Source: Nigerium massiliense
Lineage (GTDB): Bacteria; Actinomycetota; Actinomycetes; Propionibacteriales; Propionibacteriaceae
Assembly: GCF_000826085.1 (NCBI RefSeq)
Contig: NZ_CCYM01000001.1
Coordinates: forward strand, 124,001 to 188,000
Direction of reading: 5' to 3'
DNA: 64,000 bases
Part shown: in pieces, positions 44,183 to 54,569 of the stretch
How positions within the stretch are numbered: the first letter of the stretch is position 1
How the letters are laid out: the number at the start of each line of letters is the position of its first letter
Translations under genes and position numbers: made by a program
The notes under the pieces: generated by a model
Databases searched by the model: none
Told to the model about the DNA's origin: nothing
The model's input: the letters and a program-made list of their open reading frames with translations, nothing else

Positions 44183-46132
44183 ATGAGAACGGACTCCCTC
44201 GTGACATCACCACTCCGTTTTGGCTCGCCCCGTGGACGCGCCGTGGCCGCGGGCCTCGTCGCCGCCGGCTGCGTCCTGGGTTCCCTCCCGGTCGTCGCGG
44301 ACGCGGCCGCCCGGGCCACTTCGTGGGCCGGCTGGTCCGACGCCCCAGCCTGGGTCTCCCCCGCGTCGCAGATCCAGTGGTACGTGGCCGCCCCCTCGGT
44401 CACCACGCGCAGCGCCGGCCAGCCCGTGACGTTCACCGTCACCCCGTCGCCGTCCGCGACCCTGGACTGCACCACCTTGGCCGTCGGCCTGGCCCGCGGC
44501 ACCCGCTGGACGACCCTGACCCCCATCGCCGCCACGTGCTCGCCGGCGGGCGCCACCTACAAGGTCGTCACGGACGCCTCGATGGTCGGCGCGACCGCCT
44601 CTCTGCACGGCTGGGCCGCCCCGGCAGGCTCCGCGCGCTCGTTCACGTTCGACGGCCGCGTCGCCACGGGCGCTCGGGTGAGCAAGACCGTCGCGACCGC
44701 GCAGCGTCCGGCCGACCCTGACAACGTCGTGACGCCGCCCGCCCCCGTGCCGACGGCGTCGCCGACCACCACGCCCACGATGACGCCGAAGCCCACCGCC
44801 GCGCCGACCCCCACCGCGGCGGTGGGCTTCGGCGTCATCGCGACCGCCGCCCCCGCGTCCCCGGCGCCGACGGCCGCTCCCACCTCGGCTGCCCCGAGCG
44901 CCGCTCCGACCTCCCAGGCGCCGGCCCCCGTCGCACCTGTGGGGGGCGCCGTGCCCTCGCTCGACCTGCCCCGGGTGCCCTGGGAGGGCGGGGCGTCCTA
45001 CTACGCCAAGTTCGCCGACGCCGCCCGCGGCGGCTGGACGTCGCCCGACCACTTCCCGATCATGCTGTGGTTCGGCGGCGGCGTCACCGACTCCCAGGTG
45101 AAGTTCGACAAGTCGTACGGCATCAACACGTACCTGATGAGCGACGCGTCCACGAACTACAAGGTGCTCGAGCAGAACGGCGTGTCGTACATCTCCGACA
45201 AGCCGCTCAACGGGCAGCCGCGCAACTCGCCGGTGTGGGTCGGCGAGTTCCTGGACGACGAGATCGACGGGCGCATGGAACCGGCCGCCGGCATCTCCTA
45301 CCTCAAGCAGCGCCGCAACGCGATGGCCGACCACAACAAGTTCGCCTACGCGAACTTCACCGGCATGGTGATCTCGTGGTACTCGCTGCCCGCCTGGAAC
45401 GCGGCGGCCACCCAGTTCGTCAACGACATCACCGACGTCGTCTCGCTGGACGCCTACTGGTTCAGCGGCCCGCAGTGCAGCTGGGACAACCCGCACGGCA
45501 CCGAGTACCTGGAGCCGTTCACCAAGGCCGGCTGCCGGACCCCGCAGACCTACGGCGACAACGTCGCGAGCCTCCGCAAGCGCGACGCCGAGGACGGCAA
45601 GCTGCAGCCGATCTACAACTTCATCGAGAACGTCAACGTCGCCCCCGACCGTGAGGTGCTGTACCGCATGTCGCCGTCCGAGGTGAAGGGCGCCGCGATG
45701 AGTTCGATCATCAACGAAGCGCGCGGGCTCGTGTGGTTCAACCAGTCGTTCGGCGGCGAGTGCTCGACCGGCAACGCGGTGCGTGCCGTGCAGAACAACC
45801 CCGGCTACGCCTGCCGCAACCTGGTCGACGCGATGGGTGAGGTGAACCGGGAGATCCAGGGGCTGGCGCCGGTGCTCAACACCCAGTCCTACAAGTGGGA
45901 CTTCGGCCCCGACGTGGAGACGATGCTGAAGGTGCACGACGGCTCGGCCTACGTGTTCGCGATGACGACGGCCGATTCCCCACTGGGGCAGCGGACGTTC
46001 AAGCTGCCCCCGCAGCTGCAGGGGCGTCCGATCCAGGTGGTGAACGAGAACCGGACGATCGCAGCCTCCGGCGGCCAGTTCACCGATTCTTTCGCCCAGC
46101 GCGGGAGCTACCACATCTACAAGATCGGCTGA
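44183..46132 (+). CDS. large secreted protein, glycosidase-like fold with Pro/Thr/Ala-rich linker
   Basis: The 649-residue protein has a signal peptide (GRAVAAGLVAAGCVLGSLPVV, cleavage probably after DAAARA). An N-terminal beta-rich domain (about 45-180) and a Pro/Thr/Ala-rich linker (about 190-255, repeats such as PTAAPTSAAPSAAPTS) follow. The C-terminal domain (about 260-649) begins LPRVPWEGGASYYAKF. It reads like a TIM-barrel glycosidase: MLWFGGGV, VGEFLDDEIDGRM, DVVSLDAYWFSG and EARGLVWFNQSFGGEC. I cannot name the family or catalytic residues. The linker suggests a cell-wall-crossing or surface-displayed enzyme. The start could also be GTG 44201. Confidence 0.65.
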   Translation: MRTDSLVTSPLRFGSPRGRAVAAGLVAAGCVLGSLPVVADAAARATSWAGWSDAPAWVSPASQIQWYVAAPSVTTRSAGQPVTFTVTPSPSATLDCTTLAVGLARGTRWTTLTPIAATCSPAGATYKVVTDASMVGATASLHGWAAPAGSARSFTFDGRVATGARVSKTVATAQRPADPDNVVTPPAPVPTASPTTTPTMTPKPTAAPTPTAAVGFGVIATAAPASPAPTAAPTSAAPSAAPTSQAPAPVAPVGGAVPSLDLPRVPWEGGASYYAKFADAARGGWTSPDHFPIMLWFGGGVTDSQVKFDKSYGINTYLMSDASTNYKVLEQNGVSYISDKPLNGQPRNSPVWVGEFLDDEIDGRMEPAAGISYLKQRRNAMADHNKFAYANFTGMVISWYSLPAWNAAATQFVNDITDVVSLDAYWFSGPQCSWDNPHGTEYLEPFTKAGCRTPQTYGDNVASLRKRDAEDGKLQPIYNFIENVNVAPDREVLYRMSPSEVKGAAMSSIINEARGLVWFNQSFGGECSTGNAVRAVQNNPGYACRNLVDAMGEVNREIQGLAPVLNTQSYKWDFGPDVETMLKVHDGSAYVFAMTTADSPLGQRTFKLPPQLQGRPIQVVNENRTIAASGGQFTDSFAQRGSYHIYKIG

Positions 46133-46148
46133 TCGGTCCGAATGCCGG

Positions 46149-46188
46149 CGCCCGGCGGCCCGCGGTTCGTCCGCGGCGCCGCCGGGCG
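46149..46188 (+). terminator. terminator hairpin
   Basis: A 10-bp outer stem (46149-46158 with 46179-46188) and a 6-bp inner stem (46160-46165 with 46171-46176) are separated by a small internal bulge. The loop is TTCGT and TT follows. It lies 16 bp after the secreted protein's stop. Confidence 0.7.
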
Positions 46189-46259
46189 TTCGCGTTCCCC
46201 AGCGGCGGCGTCGGCGTGGGCAACCGGCGCCTGGGCCGGCCAGGGGGGACAATGAGCGC

Positions 46260-47942
46260 GTGATTGACGCACCCTGGACGAGCAACTACCAGCCCGGAGT
46301 CCCGGCCGAGATCAAGATTCCGGACCAGCCGCTGACCGCGATGTGCGCCGAGGCGGTCGAGCGCGGCGGCGACGGCGTCGCCCTCGACTTCCTGGGCGCC
46401 AAGACGAGCTACGCCGACCTGGGCGAGCAGATCGGCCGGGTCGCCGGGGCGCTCCGCGATCTCGGGGTGTCGCGCGGCGACCGGGTCGCGCTGGTGCTGC
46501 CCAACTGCCCGCAGCACGTCGTCGCCTTCTACGCGGCGCTCCGGCTGGGAGCGGTGATCGTCGAGCACAACCCGCTCTACACCGCCGACGAGCTCGCAAC
46601 CCTGTTCGCCGACCACGGCGCGCGGGTGGCCATCGTCTGGGACGCCGCCGCGGGCAAGCTGGCCGGCCTCGACCTCGACCGCGTCATCGCGGTGAACCTG
46701 CTGGAGGCCATGCCCCCGCTCAAGCGGTTCGCGCTGGCGCTGCCGGTGCCGAAGCTGCGCGCCAACCGCGACCGGCTCCACGCGGACGCTCCCGGCACCA
46801 CCCCGTGGCGCTCGCTGCTGGACGCCGACCCGCTGGACGAGGCGCACCCGCAGCCCTCCGTCGACGACCTGGCCGTCATCCAGTACACGTCCGGCACGAC
46901 GGGCAGCCCCAAGGGCGCCATGCTCACCCACCTGAACCTGTACGCCAACGCCGTGCAGGGCGCGGCCTGGATGAAGGACGCGGTCGACGGCCGCGAGGTG
47001 ATCTACGCCGTCCTGCCGATGTTCCACGCGTTCGGCATGACGCTGTACCTGACGTTCGGCGTGCTGAAGCAGGCGCACATCGTGCTGTTCCCCACCTTCG
47101 ACGCGGACATGGTCGTCTCGGAGGCGAAGAAGAACCCGCCGACCGTCTACTGCGCGGTGCCGCCGATCTATGAGAAGACCGCGAAGCGGGCCATCGAGCG
47201 CAAGGTGTCGTTGAAGTCCGCGCGGTTCTGCATCTCGGGCGCGATGGCGCTGACGGACGCGACCGTCGAGCTCTGGGAGTCCGTGGCGGGCGGCCTGCTG
47301 GTGGAGGGCTACGGGCTGACCGAGTCGGCGCCGGTCGCGCTCGGCAACCCGTTCTGGCCGACGCGGCGCACCGGCACGATCGGGGTGCCGTTCCCCTCGA
47401 CGCTGATGAAGGTGGTCGACCCCGAGGACGTCACGCGGGAGGTCGCGCAGGGCGAGGAGGGCGAGCTGCTGCTGAAGGGGCCGCAGGTGTTCCAGGGCTA
47501 CTGGAACGCCCCCGCGGAGACCGCGGAGGCCCTCTTGGAGGATGGTTGGCTGCGCACCGGCGACATCGTCACCGTGGACGCAGACGGGTTCACGACGATC
47601 GTCGACCGCATCAAGGAGCTCATCATCACCGGCGGCTTCAACGTGTCGCCCACCGAGGTCGAGAACGTGCTGCGCAGCAGCGACGCCATCGACCAGTGCG
47701 CGGTGGTCGGCGTGACGGACGACGCGGGCGCCGAGCGGGTCGTCGCGGCCGTCGTCCCCGCCGCGGGCGCCACGATCGACGATCAGCAGCTGCGGACCTG
47801 GGCGAAGCAGCGCCTCGCCTCCTACAAGGTCCCCCGCACGTTCGTCGTCGTCGACGAGCTGCCCACCTCGATGCTGGGCAAGGCCCTGCGGCGCCAGGTG
47901 CGCGACCAGATCCGCGACCGGGCGCTGGAGCAACTCCGCTGA
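46260..47942 (+). CDS. fadD: long-chain fatty-acid-CoA ligase
   Basis: The 560-residue ANL enzyme has the adenylation motif IQYTSGTTGSPKGAMLTHLN (about 206-225), the linker motif EGYGLTESAPVALGNP (about 350-365) and WLRTGDIVTVDADGFTTIVDR (about 430-450). The catalytic lysine is in MLGKALRRQVR near the C-terminus, all as in FadD acyl-CoA synthetases. It activates long-chain fatty acids for beta-oxidation or lipid synthesis. The start is GTG 46260 following CAGGGGGGA. Its stop TGA overlaps the CTG that appears to start the uracil-DNA glycosylase. Confidence 0.9.
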   Translation: MIDAPWTSNYQPGVPAEIKIPDQPLTAMCAEAVERGGDGVALDFLGAKTSYADLGEQIGRVAGALRDLGVSRGDRVALVLPNCPQHVVAFYAALRLGAVIVEHNPLYTADELATLFADHGARVAIVWDAAAGKLAGLDLDRVIAVNLLEAMPPLKRFALALPVPKLRANRDRLHADAPGTTPWRSLLDADPLDEAHPQPSVDDLAVIQYTSGTTGSPKGAMLTHLNLYANAVQGAAWMKDAVDGREVIYAVLPMFHAFGMTLYLTFGVLKQAHIVLFPTFDADMVVSEAKKNPPTVYCAVPPIYEKTAKRAIERKVSLKSARFCISGAMALTDATVELWESVAGGLLVEGYGLTESAPVALGNPFWPTRRTGTIGVPFPSTLMKVVDPEDVTREVAQGEEGELLLKGPQVFQGYWNAPAETAEALLEDGWLRTGDIVTVDADGFTTIVDRIKELIITGGFNVSPTEVENVLRSSDAIDQCAVVGVTDDAGAERVVAAVVPAAGATIDDQQLRTWAKQRLASYKVPRTFVVVDELPTSMLGKALRRQVRDQIRDRALEQLR

Positions 47943-48790
47943 GCGGCCAGGACGGCGCCCCGAGGCCCCACCCGGTCACGGGGCAACAGTTCGTCTCCCC
48001 CGTTCCGCCGGGGACCGGGTGGCCGGGTGACCCCGCGGACGCGGCCACGCCGGTGGCCCAGGACGCGGCGGACGTCGCGCGGCTGGCGTCGGCCGCCCGG
48101 ACGCTGACCGAGCTCGACGCCGCGGTGTCGGTGTGCCGCGCGTGCGAGCGGCTCGTCCAGTGGCGCGAACAGGTGGCCGCGGCGCCCCGGGCGTCCTTCG
48201 CCGGGCAGCCGTACTGGGGACGCCCCGTCCCGTCCTTCGGCGACCCGGACGCCACCGCCCTCATCGTCGGCCTCGCGCCCGCCGCCCACGGCGCCAACCG
48301 GACGGGCCGCATGTTCACCGGCGATCGCTCCGGCGACTGGCTCTACCAAGCGCTGCACGCCCTGGGTCGCGCCAGCCGGCCGACGTCGACGCACGCGGGC
48401 GACGGGCTCGAGCTGGACGACCTGCGCATCACCGCGCTCGCCCACTGCGCCCCGCCGGCGAACAAGCCCACGACCCAGGAGTCCGCCACCTGCGGGCAGT
48501 GGCTCGACCGCGAACTCGCACTGATGGAGCCCCGGCTGCGCGCGGTGCTGTGCCTGGGCTCGCTGGCCTGGAACGCGACGCTGGCCGCGGCCCGCCGGAT
48601 CGGGTGGGATGTGCCCCGGCCCAAGCCTCGGTTCGGTCACGAAGCCGTCGCCACGCTGCTCCGGCGGGACGGACGGCCCCTGCGCCTGATTGGCTGTTAC
48701 CACGTCAGTCAGCAGAACACGTTCACCGGGGTGCTGACCCGGGAGATGCTCTTGTCAGCCCTGGGTAAACTCTGGACATCGGAAACCTGA
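47939..48790 (+). CDS. udgB: uracil-DNA glycosylase family 5 (UdgB) with apparent CTG start
   Basis: The 283-residue protein has the family 5 motif A GLAPAAHGANRTGRMFTGDR (about 111-130) and iron-sulphur cysteines (Cys67, Cys70, and two around HCAPPANK and SATCGQW). Motif B reads YHVSQQNTF where Pro is usual for Val. The conserved N-terminal block HPVTG...PVPPGTGWPGDP (about 11-32) precedes every in-frame ATG, GTG or TTG; the first, GTG 48053, would delete it. CTG 47939-47941, overlapping the fadD stop as CTGA and preceded by GGAG with eight-base spacing, is the natural start. It removes uracil and related lesions from DNA. Confidence 0.82.
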   Translation: MSGQDGAPRPHPVTGQQFVSPVPPGTGWPGDPADAATPVAQDAADVARLASAARTLTELDAAVSVCRACERLVQWREQVAAAPRASFAGQPYWGRPVPSFGDPDATALIVGLAPAAHGANRTGRMFTGDRSGDWLYQALHALGRASRPTSTHAGDGLELDDLRITALAHCAPPANKPTTQESATCGQWLDRELALMEPRLRAVLCLGSLAWNATLAAARRIGWDVPRPKPRFGHEAVATLLRRDGRPLRLIGCYHVSQQNTFTGVLTREMLLSALGKLWTSET

Positions 48791-48820
48791 CCGGCCCGAG
48801 CCTGATGAAAGGATCAGATC

Positions 48821-49021
48821 ATGGGACTTTTCGGTGGAAACAACCGCGGTAACCGCCCCGACGGCGTCGCCGGCCTGGGTGCGCGTCTCGGCGAGGCCCT
48901 GCGCGGCGGCGGACGTTCCTCCGCGCCGGCCCCGGCCCCACGCCGCCGGCGCGGCAACGCTCCGGACGGCGTCGCCGGCCTGGGCGCCCGCCTCGGCGAG
49001 CGACTCTTCGGTCGCCGCTGA
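48821..49021 (+). CDS. small basic protein with a duplicated 13-residue motif
   Basis: The 66-residue protein (MGLFGGNNRGNR...) contains PDGVAGLGARLGE twice, at about 13-25 and 48-60, joined by a Gly/Ser/Pro/Arg-rich linker. It ends LFGRR. Each copy could form a short amphipathic helix followed by Arg-rich ends. The start ATG 48821 has a strong GAAAGGATC site upstream, 30 bp after the uracil-DNA glycosylase gene, supporting real expression. There is no signal peptide. I do not know the function; membrane or nucleic-acid contact is possible from charge and amphipathicity alone. Confidence 0.65.
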   Translation: MGLFGGNNRGNRPDGVAGLGARLGEALRGGGRSSAPAPAPRRRRGNAPDGVAGLGARLGERLFGRR

Positions 49022-49028
49022 CCCGGAC

Positions 49029-49112
49029 GCGGCCGGGTCCCGACCCGGCCGCCCTGACATGGCCGAGGGGCCGGTCGGTTCACCCTGCTGGGTTGAACCG
49101 GCCGGCCCCTCG
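49029..49112 (+). terminator. tandem terminator hairpins
   Basis: An 11-bp stem (49029-49039 with 49042-49052) is followed by a 19-bp stem with one G-T pair (49064-49082 with 49094-49112, eleven-base loop). They separate the small-protein gene from convergent guaA. Confidence 0.75.
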
Positions 49113-49129
49113 CCGCGTCCGCCGCGGGA

Positions 49130-50716
<1,587 letters not shown>

Positions 50717-50748
50717 GAGCCGCATTCTAGTGGCGGGTCGCGCCCCCT

Positions 50749-50754
50749 TATAAT
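50749..50754. promoter_or_regulatory. TATAAT -10-like box between divergent guaA and cysK
   Basis: A perfect TATAAT hexamer on the + strand sits at 50749-50754; the minus strand reads TATAAG one base off. It lies 33 bp from the guaA start and 152 bp from the cysK start. No good -35 hexamer is present at 16-18 bp on either side, so direction is undecided, with guaA favoured by distance. Confidence 0.4.
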
Positions 50755-50905
50755 CCGCCCTGGCTACGGACGGGGCCACCCGCGCGGTCCCCGGGGGCGG
50801 GCGAGGACGTGCGCTCGGCACCCCCCTGGGCCCGGAACCCGGAGCGCGCGGACCATCTGATGGACAGCGGGAATAGTGGACCGCCCCGGTGGTGTTGTTG
50901 GGAGT

Positions 50906-51835
50906 ATGCGAATCTTCAACGACGTGACGGAACTGATCGGCCGCACCCCGCTGGTCAAGGTCAACAAGCTCTTCCCGGACGCGAAGGCCACCGTGCTGGC
51001 GAAGCTCGAGTTCTACAACCCCGCGAACTCGGTCAAGGACCGCATCGGTGTCGCCATGGTCGACGCGGCGGAGCGCTCCGGCCAGCTGAAGCCGGGCGGC
51101 ACCATCGTCGAGGGCACCTCGGGTAACACCGGCATCGCGCTCGCCATGGTCGGCGCGGCCCGCGGCTACAAGGTCGTGCTGTGCATGCCCGAGACGATGT
51201 CGAAGGAGCGTCGCGCGCTGCTCAAGGCGTTCGGCGCCACTCTCGTGCTCACCCCGGGGCCGGACGGCATGCGCGGCGCCGTCGCCAAGGCTGAGGAGAT
51301 CGGCTCGCAGGAGGGCGCGGTCCTCGTCCGCCAGTTCGAGAACGAGGCCAACCTCGAGATCCACCGCAAGACCACCGCCGAGGAGATCTGGAACGACACC
51401 GACGGCACGGTCGACATCGTCGTGGCCGGCGTCGGCACCGGCGGCACCGTCTCCGGTGTCGGTCAGGTGCTCAAGGAGCGCAAGCCCGAGGTGAAGATCG
51501 TGGCCGTCGAGCCGTCCGAGTCGCCGATCCTGTCCGGCGGCAAGCCCGGTCCGCACAAGATCCAGGGCATCGGCGCCAACTTCGTCCCGAAGATCTACGA
51601 CGCGAACGTCGTCGACGAGGTGCTCCCCGTCGACGCCGAGACCGCCGTCGAGGTGTCGCGTCGCGCCGCCACCTCCGAGGGCATCCTGGGCGGCATCTCC
51701 GCCGGCGCCGCGCTGGCCGCCGCCGGTCAGGTGGCCGCGCGCGACGAGAACGAGGGCAAGACGCTGGTCGTCATCATCCCCGACTTCGGCGAGCGGTACC
51801 TGTCGACGATCCTGTACGCCGACCTCATGGAGTGA
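50906..51835 (+). CDS. cysK: cysteine synthase
   Basis: The 309-residue PLP enzyme has [12 protein letters not shown] at the start and the PLP lysine in [12 protein letters not shown] (about 38-49). It also has the substrate loop [11 protein letters not shown] (about 70-80), [14 protein letters not shown] (phosphate binding, about 178-191) and the [11 protein letters not shown] motif. It makes cysteine from O-acetylserine and sulphide. The start at ATG 50906 fits the family; GGGAG ends one base before it, so a GTG further upstream cannot be excluded. No cysE gene is adjacent. Confidence 0.94.
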   Translation: MRIFNDVTELIGRTPLVKVNKLFPDAKATVLAKLEFYNPANSVKDRIGVAMVDAAERSGQLKPGGTIVEGTSGNTGIALAMVGAARGYKVVLCMPETMSKERRALLKAFGATLVLTPGPDGMRGAVAKAEEIGSQEGAVLVRQFENEANLEIHRKTTAEEIWNDTDGTVDIVVAGVGTGGTVSGVGQVLKERKPEVKIVAVEPSESPILSGGKPGPHKIQGIGANFVPKIYDANVVDEVLPVDAETAVEVSRRAATSEGILGGISAGAALAAAGQVAARDENEGKTLVVIIPDFGERYLSTILYADLME

Positions 51836-51861
51836 CGTATCCCATCGCGGTAGCGCACGAG

Positions 51862-51894
51862 CGGGCGGGAGCCGAGACGGCTCCCGCCCGTTTT
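51862..51894 (+). terminator. intrinsic terminator of cysK
   Basis: A perfect 13-bp stem (51862-51874 with 51878-51890), an AGA loop and TTTT directly after make this the best-formed intrinsic terminator in the window. It lies 27 bp after the cysK stop. Confidence 0.9.
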
Positions 51895-51915
51895 GCGTTC
51901 CCGTAAGGTACGGCC

Positions 51916-52230
51916 ATGACCGAGATCCCCGCCGAGCTCGCTCGGTTGCGCGCCAGCATCGACAACCTGGATCACGCGCTGGTCTGCCTGCTGGCCGAGC
52001 GGTTCCGCATCACCCAGGCCGTCGGCGTGCTCAAGGCCGAGCGCGGCCTGCCTCCCGCCGACCCCGCCCGCGAGGAGGAGCAGGTGCGGTCGCTGCGCGC
52101 GCTGGCGTCCTCGGCCGGGCTCGACCCGGAGTTCGCCGAGAAGTTCCTGGCGTTCATCGTCACCGAGGTCGTCCGGCACCACGAGCAGATCGCCGAGAGT
52201 CGACAGTCGCCCAGCGACGAGACCCGCTAG
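51916..52230 (+). CDS. chorismate mutase (AroQ type)
   Basis: The 104-residue all-helical protein has [35 protein letters not shown] spread over the first helix, with Arg, Asp and Lys at positions typical of AroQ mutases. It also has [13 protein letters not shown] and [20 protein letters not shown]. It isomerises chorismate to prephenate for Phe and Tyr synthesis. It starts at ATG 51916, just past the cysK terminator, and ends five bases before the next gene, with which it is probably cotranscribed. Confidence 0.87.
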   Translation: MTEIPAELARLRASIDNLDHALVCLLAERFRITQAVGVLKAERGLPPADPAREEEQVRSLRALASSAGLDPEFAEKFLAFIVTEVVRHHEQIAESRQSPSDETR

Positions 52231-52234
52231 GGCC

Positions 52235-53149
52235 ATGCTCGCGCACGCCGTCCTGAACCCGGCGCGTCGCCGCTACCCGCTGGCGCGCCGCGCCCTCGAG
52301 CTCGGCGCGCGCGCCGCCGGCTGGCCCGCCCCGGTCATCCACCTGACCACGCGGGACGCACCGGGCGGCGAGCAGGCCGCCGCCGCGCTCGCAGCGGGCG
52401 CGGAGCTCGTCGTGGCGGGCGGCGGCGACGGCACCGTCCGCGAGGTCGCCGCCGTGACCGCCGGCACGGGGGTCCCGCTCGGGCTGCTGCCGTACGGCAC
52501 CGCGAACCTGCTGGCCCGCAACCTCGGGCTGCGGCCGTCGCGCCTCACCGAGGCCGCCGGCATCGCGCTGCACGGCCCCGCGCGCCCGATCGATCTCGGG
52601 GTCGCCCGCTACGCCACCGACGACGGGGCCGAGGCCCAGCAGGTCTTCCTCGTCGTCGCCGGCATCGGACACGATGCCGCCACCGTCCGCGCGACGGGCG
52701 CCGCCGCCAAGCGCCGGCTCGGCTGGCTCGCCTATTTCCGCACGGGCCTGCGGCACGCGCTGCGGCGTCCGGTCGCCATGGAGGTCGCGCTGGACGGCGC
52801 CCCGCCCCGCTCTGTGCGAACCTGGTGCGTGCTGGCCGGCAACTGCGGACGCCTGCCCGGGGGCGTCCGCATCTTCCCGGAGGCCCGTCCCGACGACGGC
52901 GTCCTCGAGGTGCTCGAGGTGCCGCTCCGCCACCCGCTGCAGTGGGCCCAGGTCGCCGCGAAGGGGGTGCTGCGCTGGCCCGGGGACGTCCCGGCGCTGC
53001 GGTACGCGCGCGCCGCGACGGTGGAGGTCCGCACGCGGCGGCCGCATCCGGCACAGTTCGACGGCGACGTCGTGGAGGGCGTCGTCCACATCACCATGAA
53101 CCTGCGACCAGGCGCCCTGCTGGTGAACGCCCCCGACGCCGCCCGGTAG
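52235..53149 (+). CDS. diacylglycerol kinase family lipid kinase
   Basis: The 304-residue protein has the DAGK catalytic signature LVVAGGGDGTVREVAA (about 59-74), LGLLPYGTANLLARNLGL (about 86-103) and VAGIGHDAATVRATG (about 142-156). The later segment GGVRIFPEARPDDGVLEV is also typical of YegS/DgkB-like kinases. They phosphorylate diacylglycerol, sphingosine-like or isoprenoid lipids; the substrate is not predictable. The start ATG 52235 follows the chorismate mutase stop by four bases. Confidence 0.85.
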   Translation: MLAHAVLNPARRRYPLARRALELGARAAGWPAPVIHLTTRDAPGGEQAAAALAAGAELVVAGGGDGTVREVAAVTAGTGVPLGLLPYGTANLLARNLGLRPSRLTEAAGIALHGPARPIDLGVARYATDDGAEAQQVFLVVAGIGHDAATVRATGAAAKRRLGWLAYFRTGLRHALRRPVAMEVALDGAPPRSVRTWCVLAGNCGRLPGGVRIFPEARPDDGVLEVLEVPLRHPLQWAQVAAKGVLRWPGDVPALRYARAATVEVRTRRPHPAQFDGDVVEGVVHITMNLRPGALLVNAPDAAR

Positions 53150-53219
53150 GGGCGCCCGTCCGCGTCCGCTCGGCCACCCCGATTGCCGGACGGCACCCGA
53201 GCCTTGGCAGGATGGGGGC

Positions 53220-54407
53220 ATGCCGAGCCGCAACCTCGACCTCATCCAGGAACTCCTCGCGGGGCGCACCAGCGTCGCCGAGGAGGCCCGCATCATCGAG
53301 ATCCTGCGGGGCGTCGACGCCGACGACCTGAACCTCATCCTCACCGAGATCGACGCCGACCGGTTCGTCGCCGGCGTGGACGACCACCTGTTCTTCCCGG
53401 ACCACCGCTCCCAGCTGTTCGAACTGCTGGTCGCCCGGCAGCGCGAACTCGAGCTCAAGGCCCGCGCCGCGGTGATCCACGCGCTGCAGACCGGGCCCAC
53501 GCGGCTCTGGGCCGAGCGCATCGTCGCCGACCTGATCTGCGGGGTCACCGGCGAGACGCTCACCCACCTGAAGAACACCCTCAACGCGCGCCGCGACGTC
53601 CACGATCTCGAGGGCCTCGTCTTCTCCGACATCGGCGACGAGGGCGTCCGGAAGCGCATCCTCGACCACATCGCCGCCCAGGCCGCGTCCGTGCAGCCGC
53701 ACGAGGCGAAGGTGCTCTCCGACATCGACGACACCGCCTTCGCGAAGCTGCACGACGACCGCTACCCGCGCGGCACGGTCTACCCGGGCGTCGCGGCGTT
53801 CTACGAGGCGCTGGACGAGGGCCCCGACGACGAGCCGTTCTCGATGGGCGACCTGACGTTCCTCACCGCCCGCCCCATGGACGCCTTCGGGCTCATCGAG
53901 GCGAGCTCGCACCGGGCCCTCATCAACGCCGGCATCGGGACGAGCTCGGTGCTCTCGGGCAGCTTCACCGGCCTGCTCAGCAAGGACCTGATGGCGGCCC
54001 GCAAGCTGCTCAACGTTCGGCACTACCGGCTGCTCTACCCCGAGTACGACATCGTCTTCGTCGGCGACTCCGGCCAGGGTGACGTCACGGTCGCCGAGGG
54101 CCTGTACCGCGAGTACCCCGACACGGTGACGGCTGTCTTCATCCACGACGTGGTCGACACCGCCGAGGCGGTGCGCGCCGAACACGGCGCGCACGGCATC
54201 CACTTCTTCGACACCTACCCGGGCGCCGCGACCACGGCGTATGAGCTGGGCCTCATCTCGGCCGCCGGTCTGCGCGAGGTGCTCGCCGAGACCGACGCGG
54301 GCCTGGACACGATCGCCTGGGGCAACCCCGAGCAGGAAGCCGCCGCCCGCGCCCTGACCGCCCGCGACGTCGCCGGCGCCCTCCGGGCGCTGGGCGAGGG
54401 GGCCTGA
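53220..54407 (+). CDS. App1-like (DUF2183) phosphatase domain protein
   Basis: The 395-residue protein contains AKVLSDIDDTAFAKL (about 162-176), the DxDDT nucleophile motif of the App1/lipin-like HAD phosphatases. It continues with LTFLTARPMDAFG (about 214-226) and IVFVGDSGQGDVTVAEGLY (about 278-296), the second Asp motif. An N-terminal helical part (about 1-150) has no recognised domain. Fungal App1 is a phosphatidate phosphatase; in bacteria the role is unknown. Proximity to a lipid kinase gene makes lipid metabolism plausible. The start ATG 53220 has GGGGG upstream. Confidence 0.75.
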   Translation: MPSRNLDLIQELLAGRTSVAEEARIIEILRGVDADDLNLILTEIDADRFVAGVDDHLFFPDHRSQLFELLVARQRELELKARAAVIHALQTGPTRLWAERIVADLICGVTGETLTHLKNTLNARRDVHDLEGLVFSDIGDEGVRKRILDHIAAQAASVQPHEAKVLSDIDDTAFAKLHDDRYPRGTVYPGVAAFYEALDEGPDDEPFSMGDLTFLTARPMDAFGLIEASSHRALINAGIGTSSVLSGSFTGLLSKDLMAARKLLNVRHYRLLYPEYDIVFVGDSGQGDVTVAEGLYREYPDTVTAVFIHDVVDTAEAVRAEHGAHGIHFFDTYPGAATTAYELGLISAAGLREVLAETDAGLDTIAWGNPEQEAAARALTARDVAGALRALGEGA

Positions 54408-54569
54408 CCAGGCTCTTCAGGTCGGTCCCGCTGTCCTCGCCGGGCTCGCCGGTGCCGGTCGCATGCCGTGGCAACCTGCCCGAGGACGCCCACAGCCGTT
54501 CACGCATGTACTACGGTCGGTAGGGGAAGGCGGGCGGCGATGCCCGCGAAGGACGGCGAGGCGGTCTGG

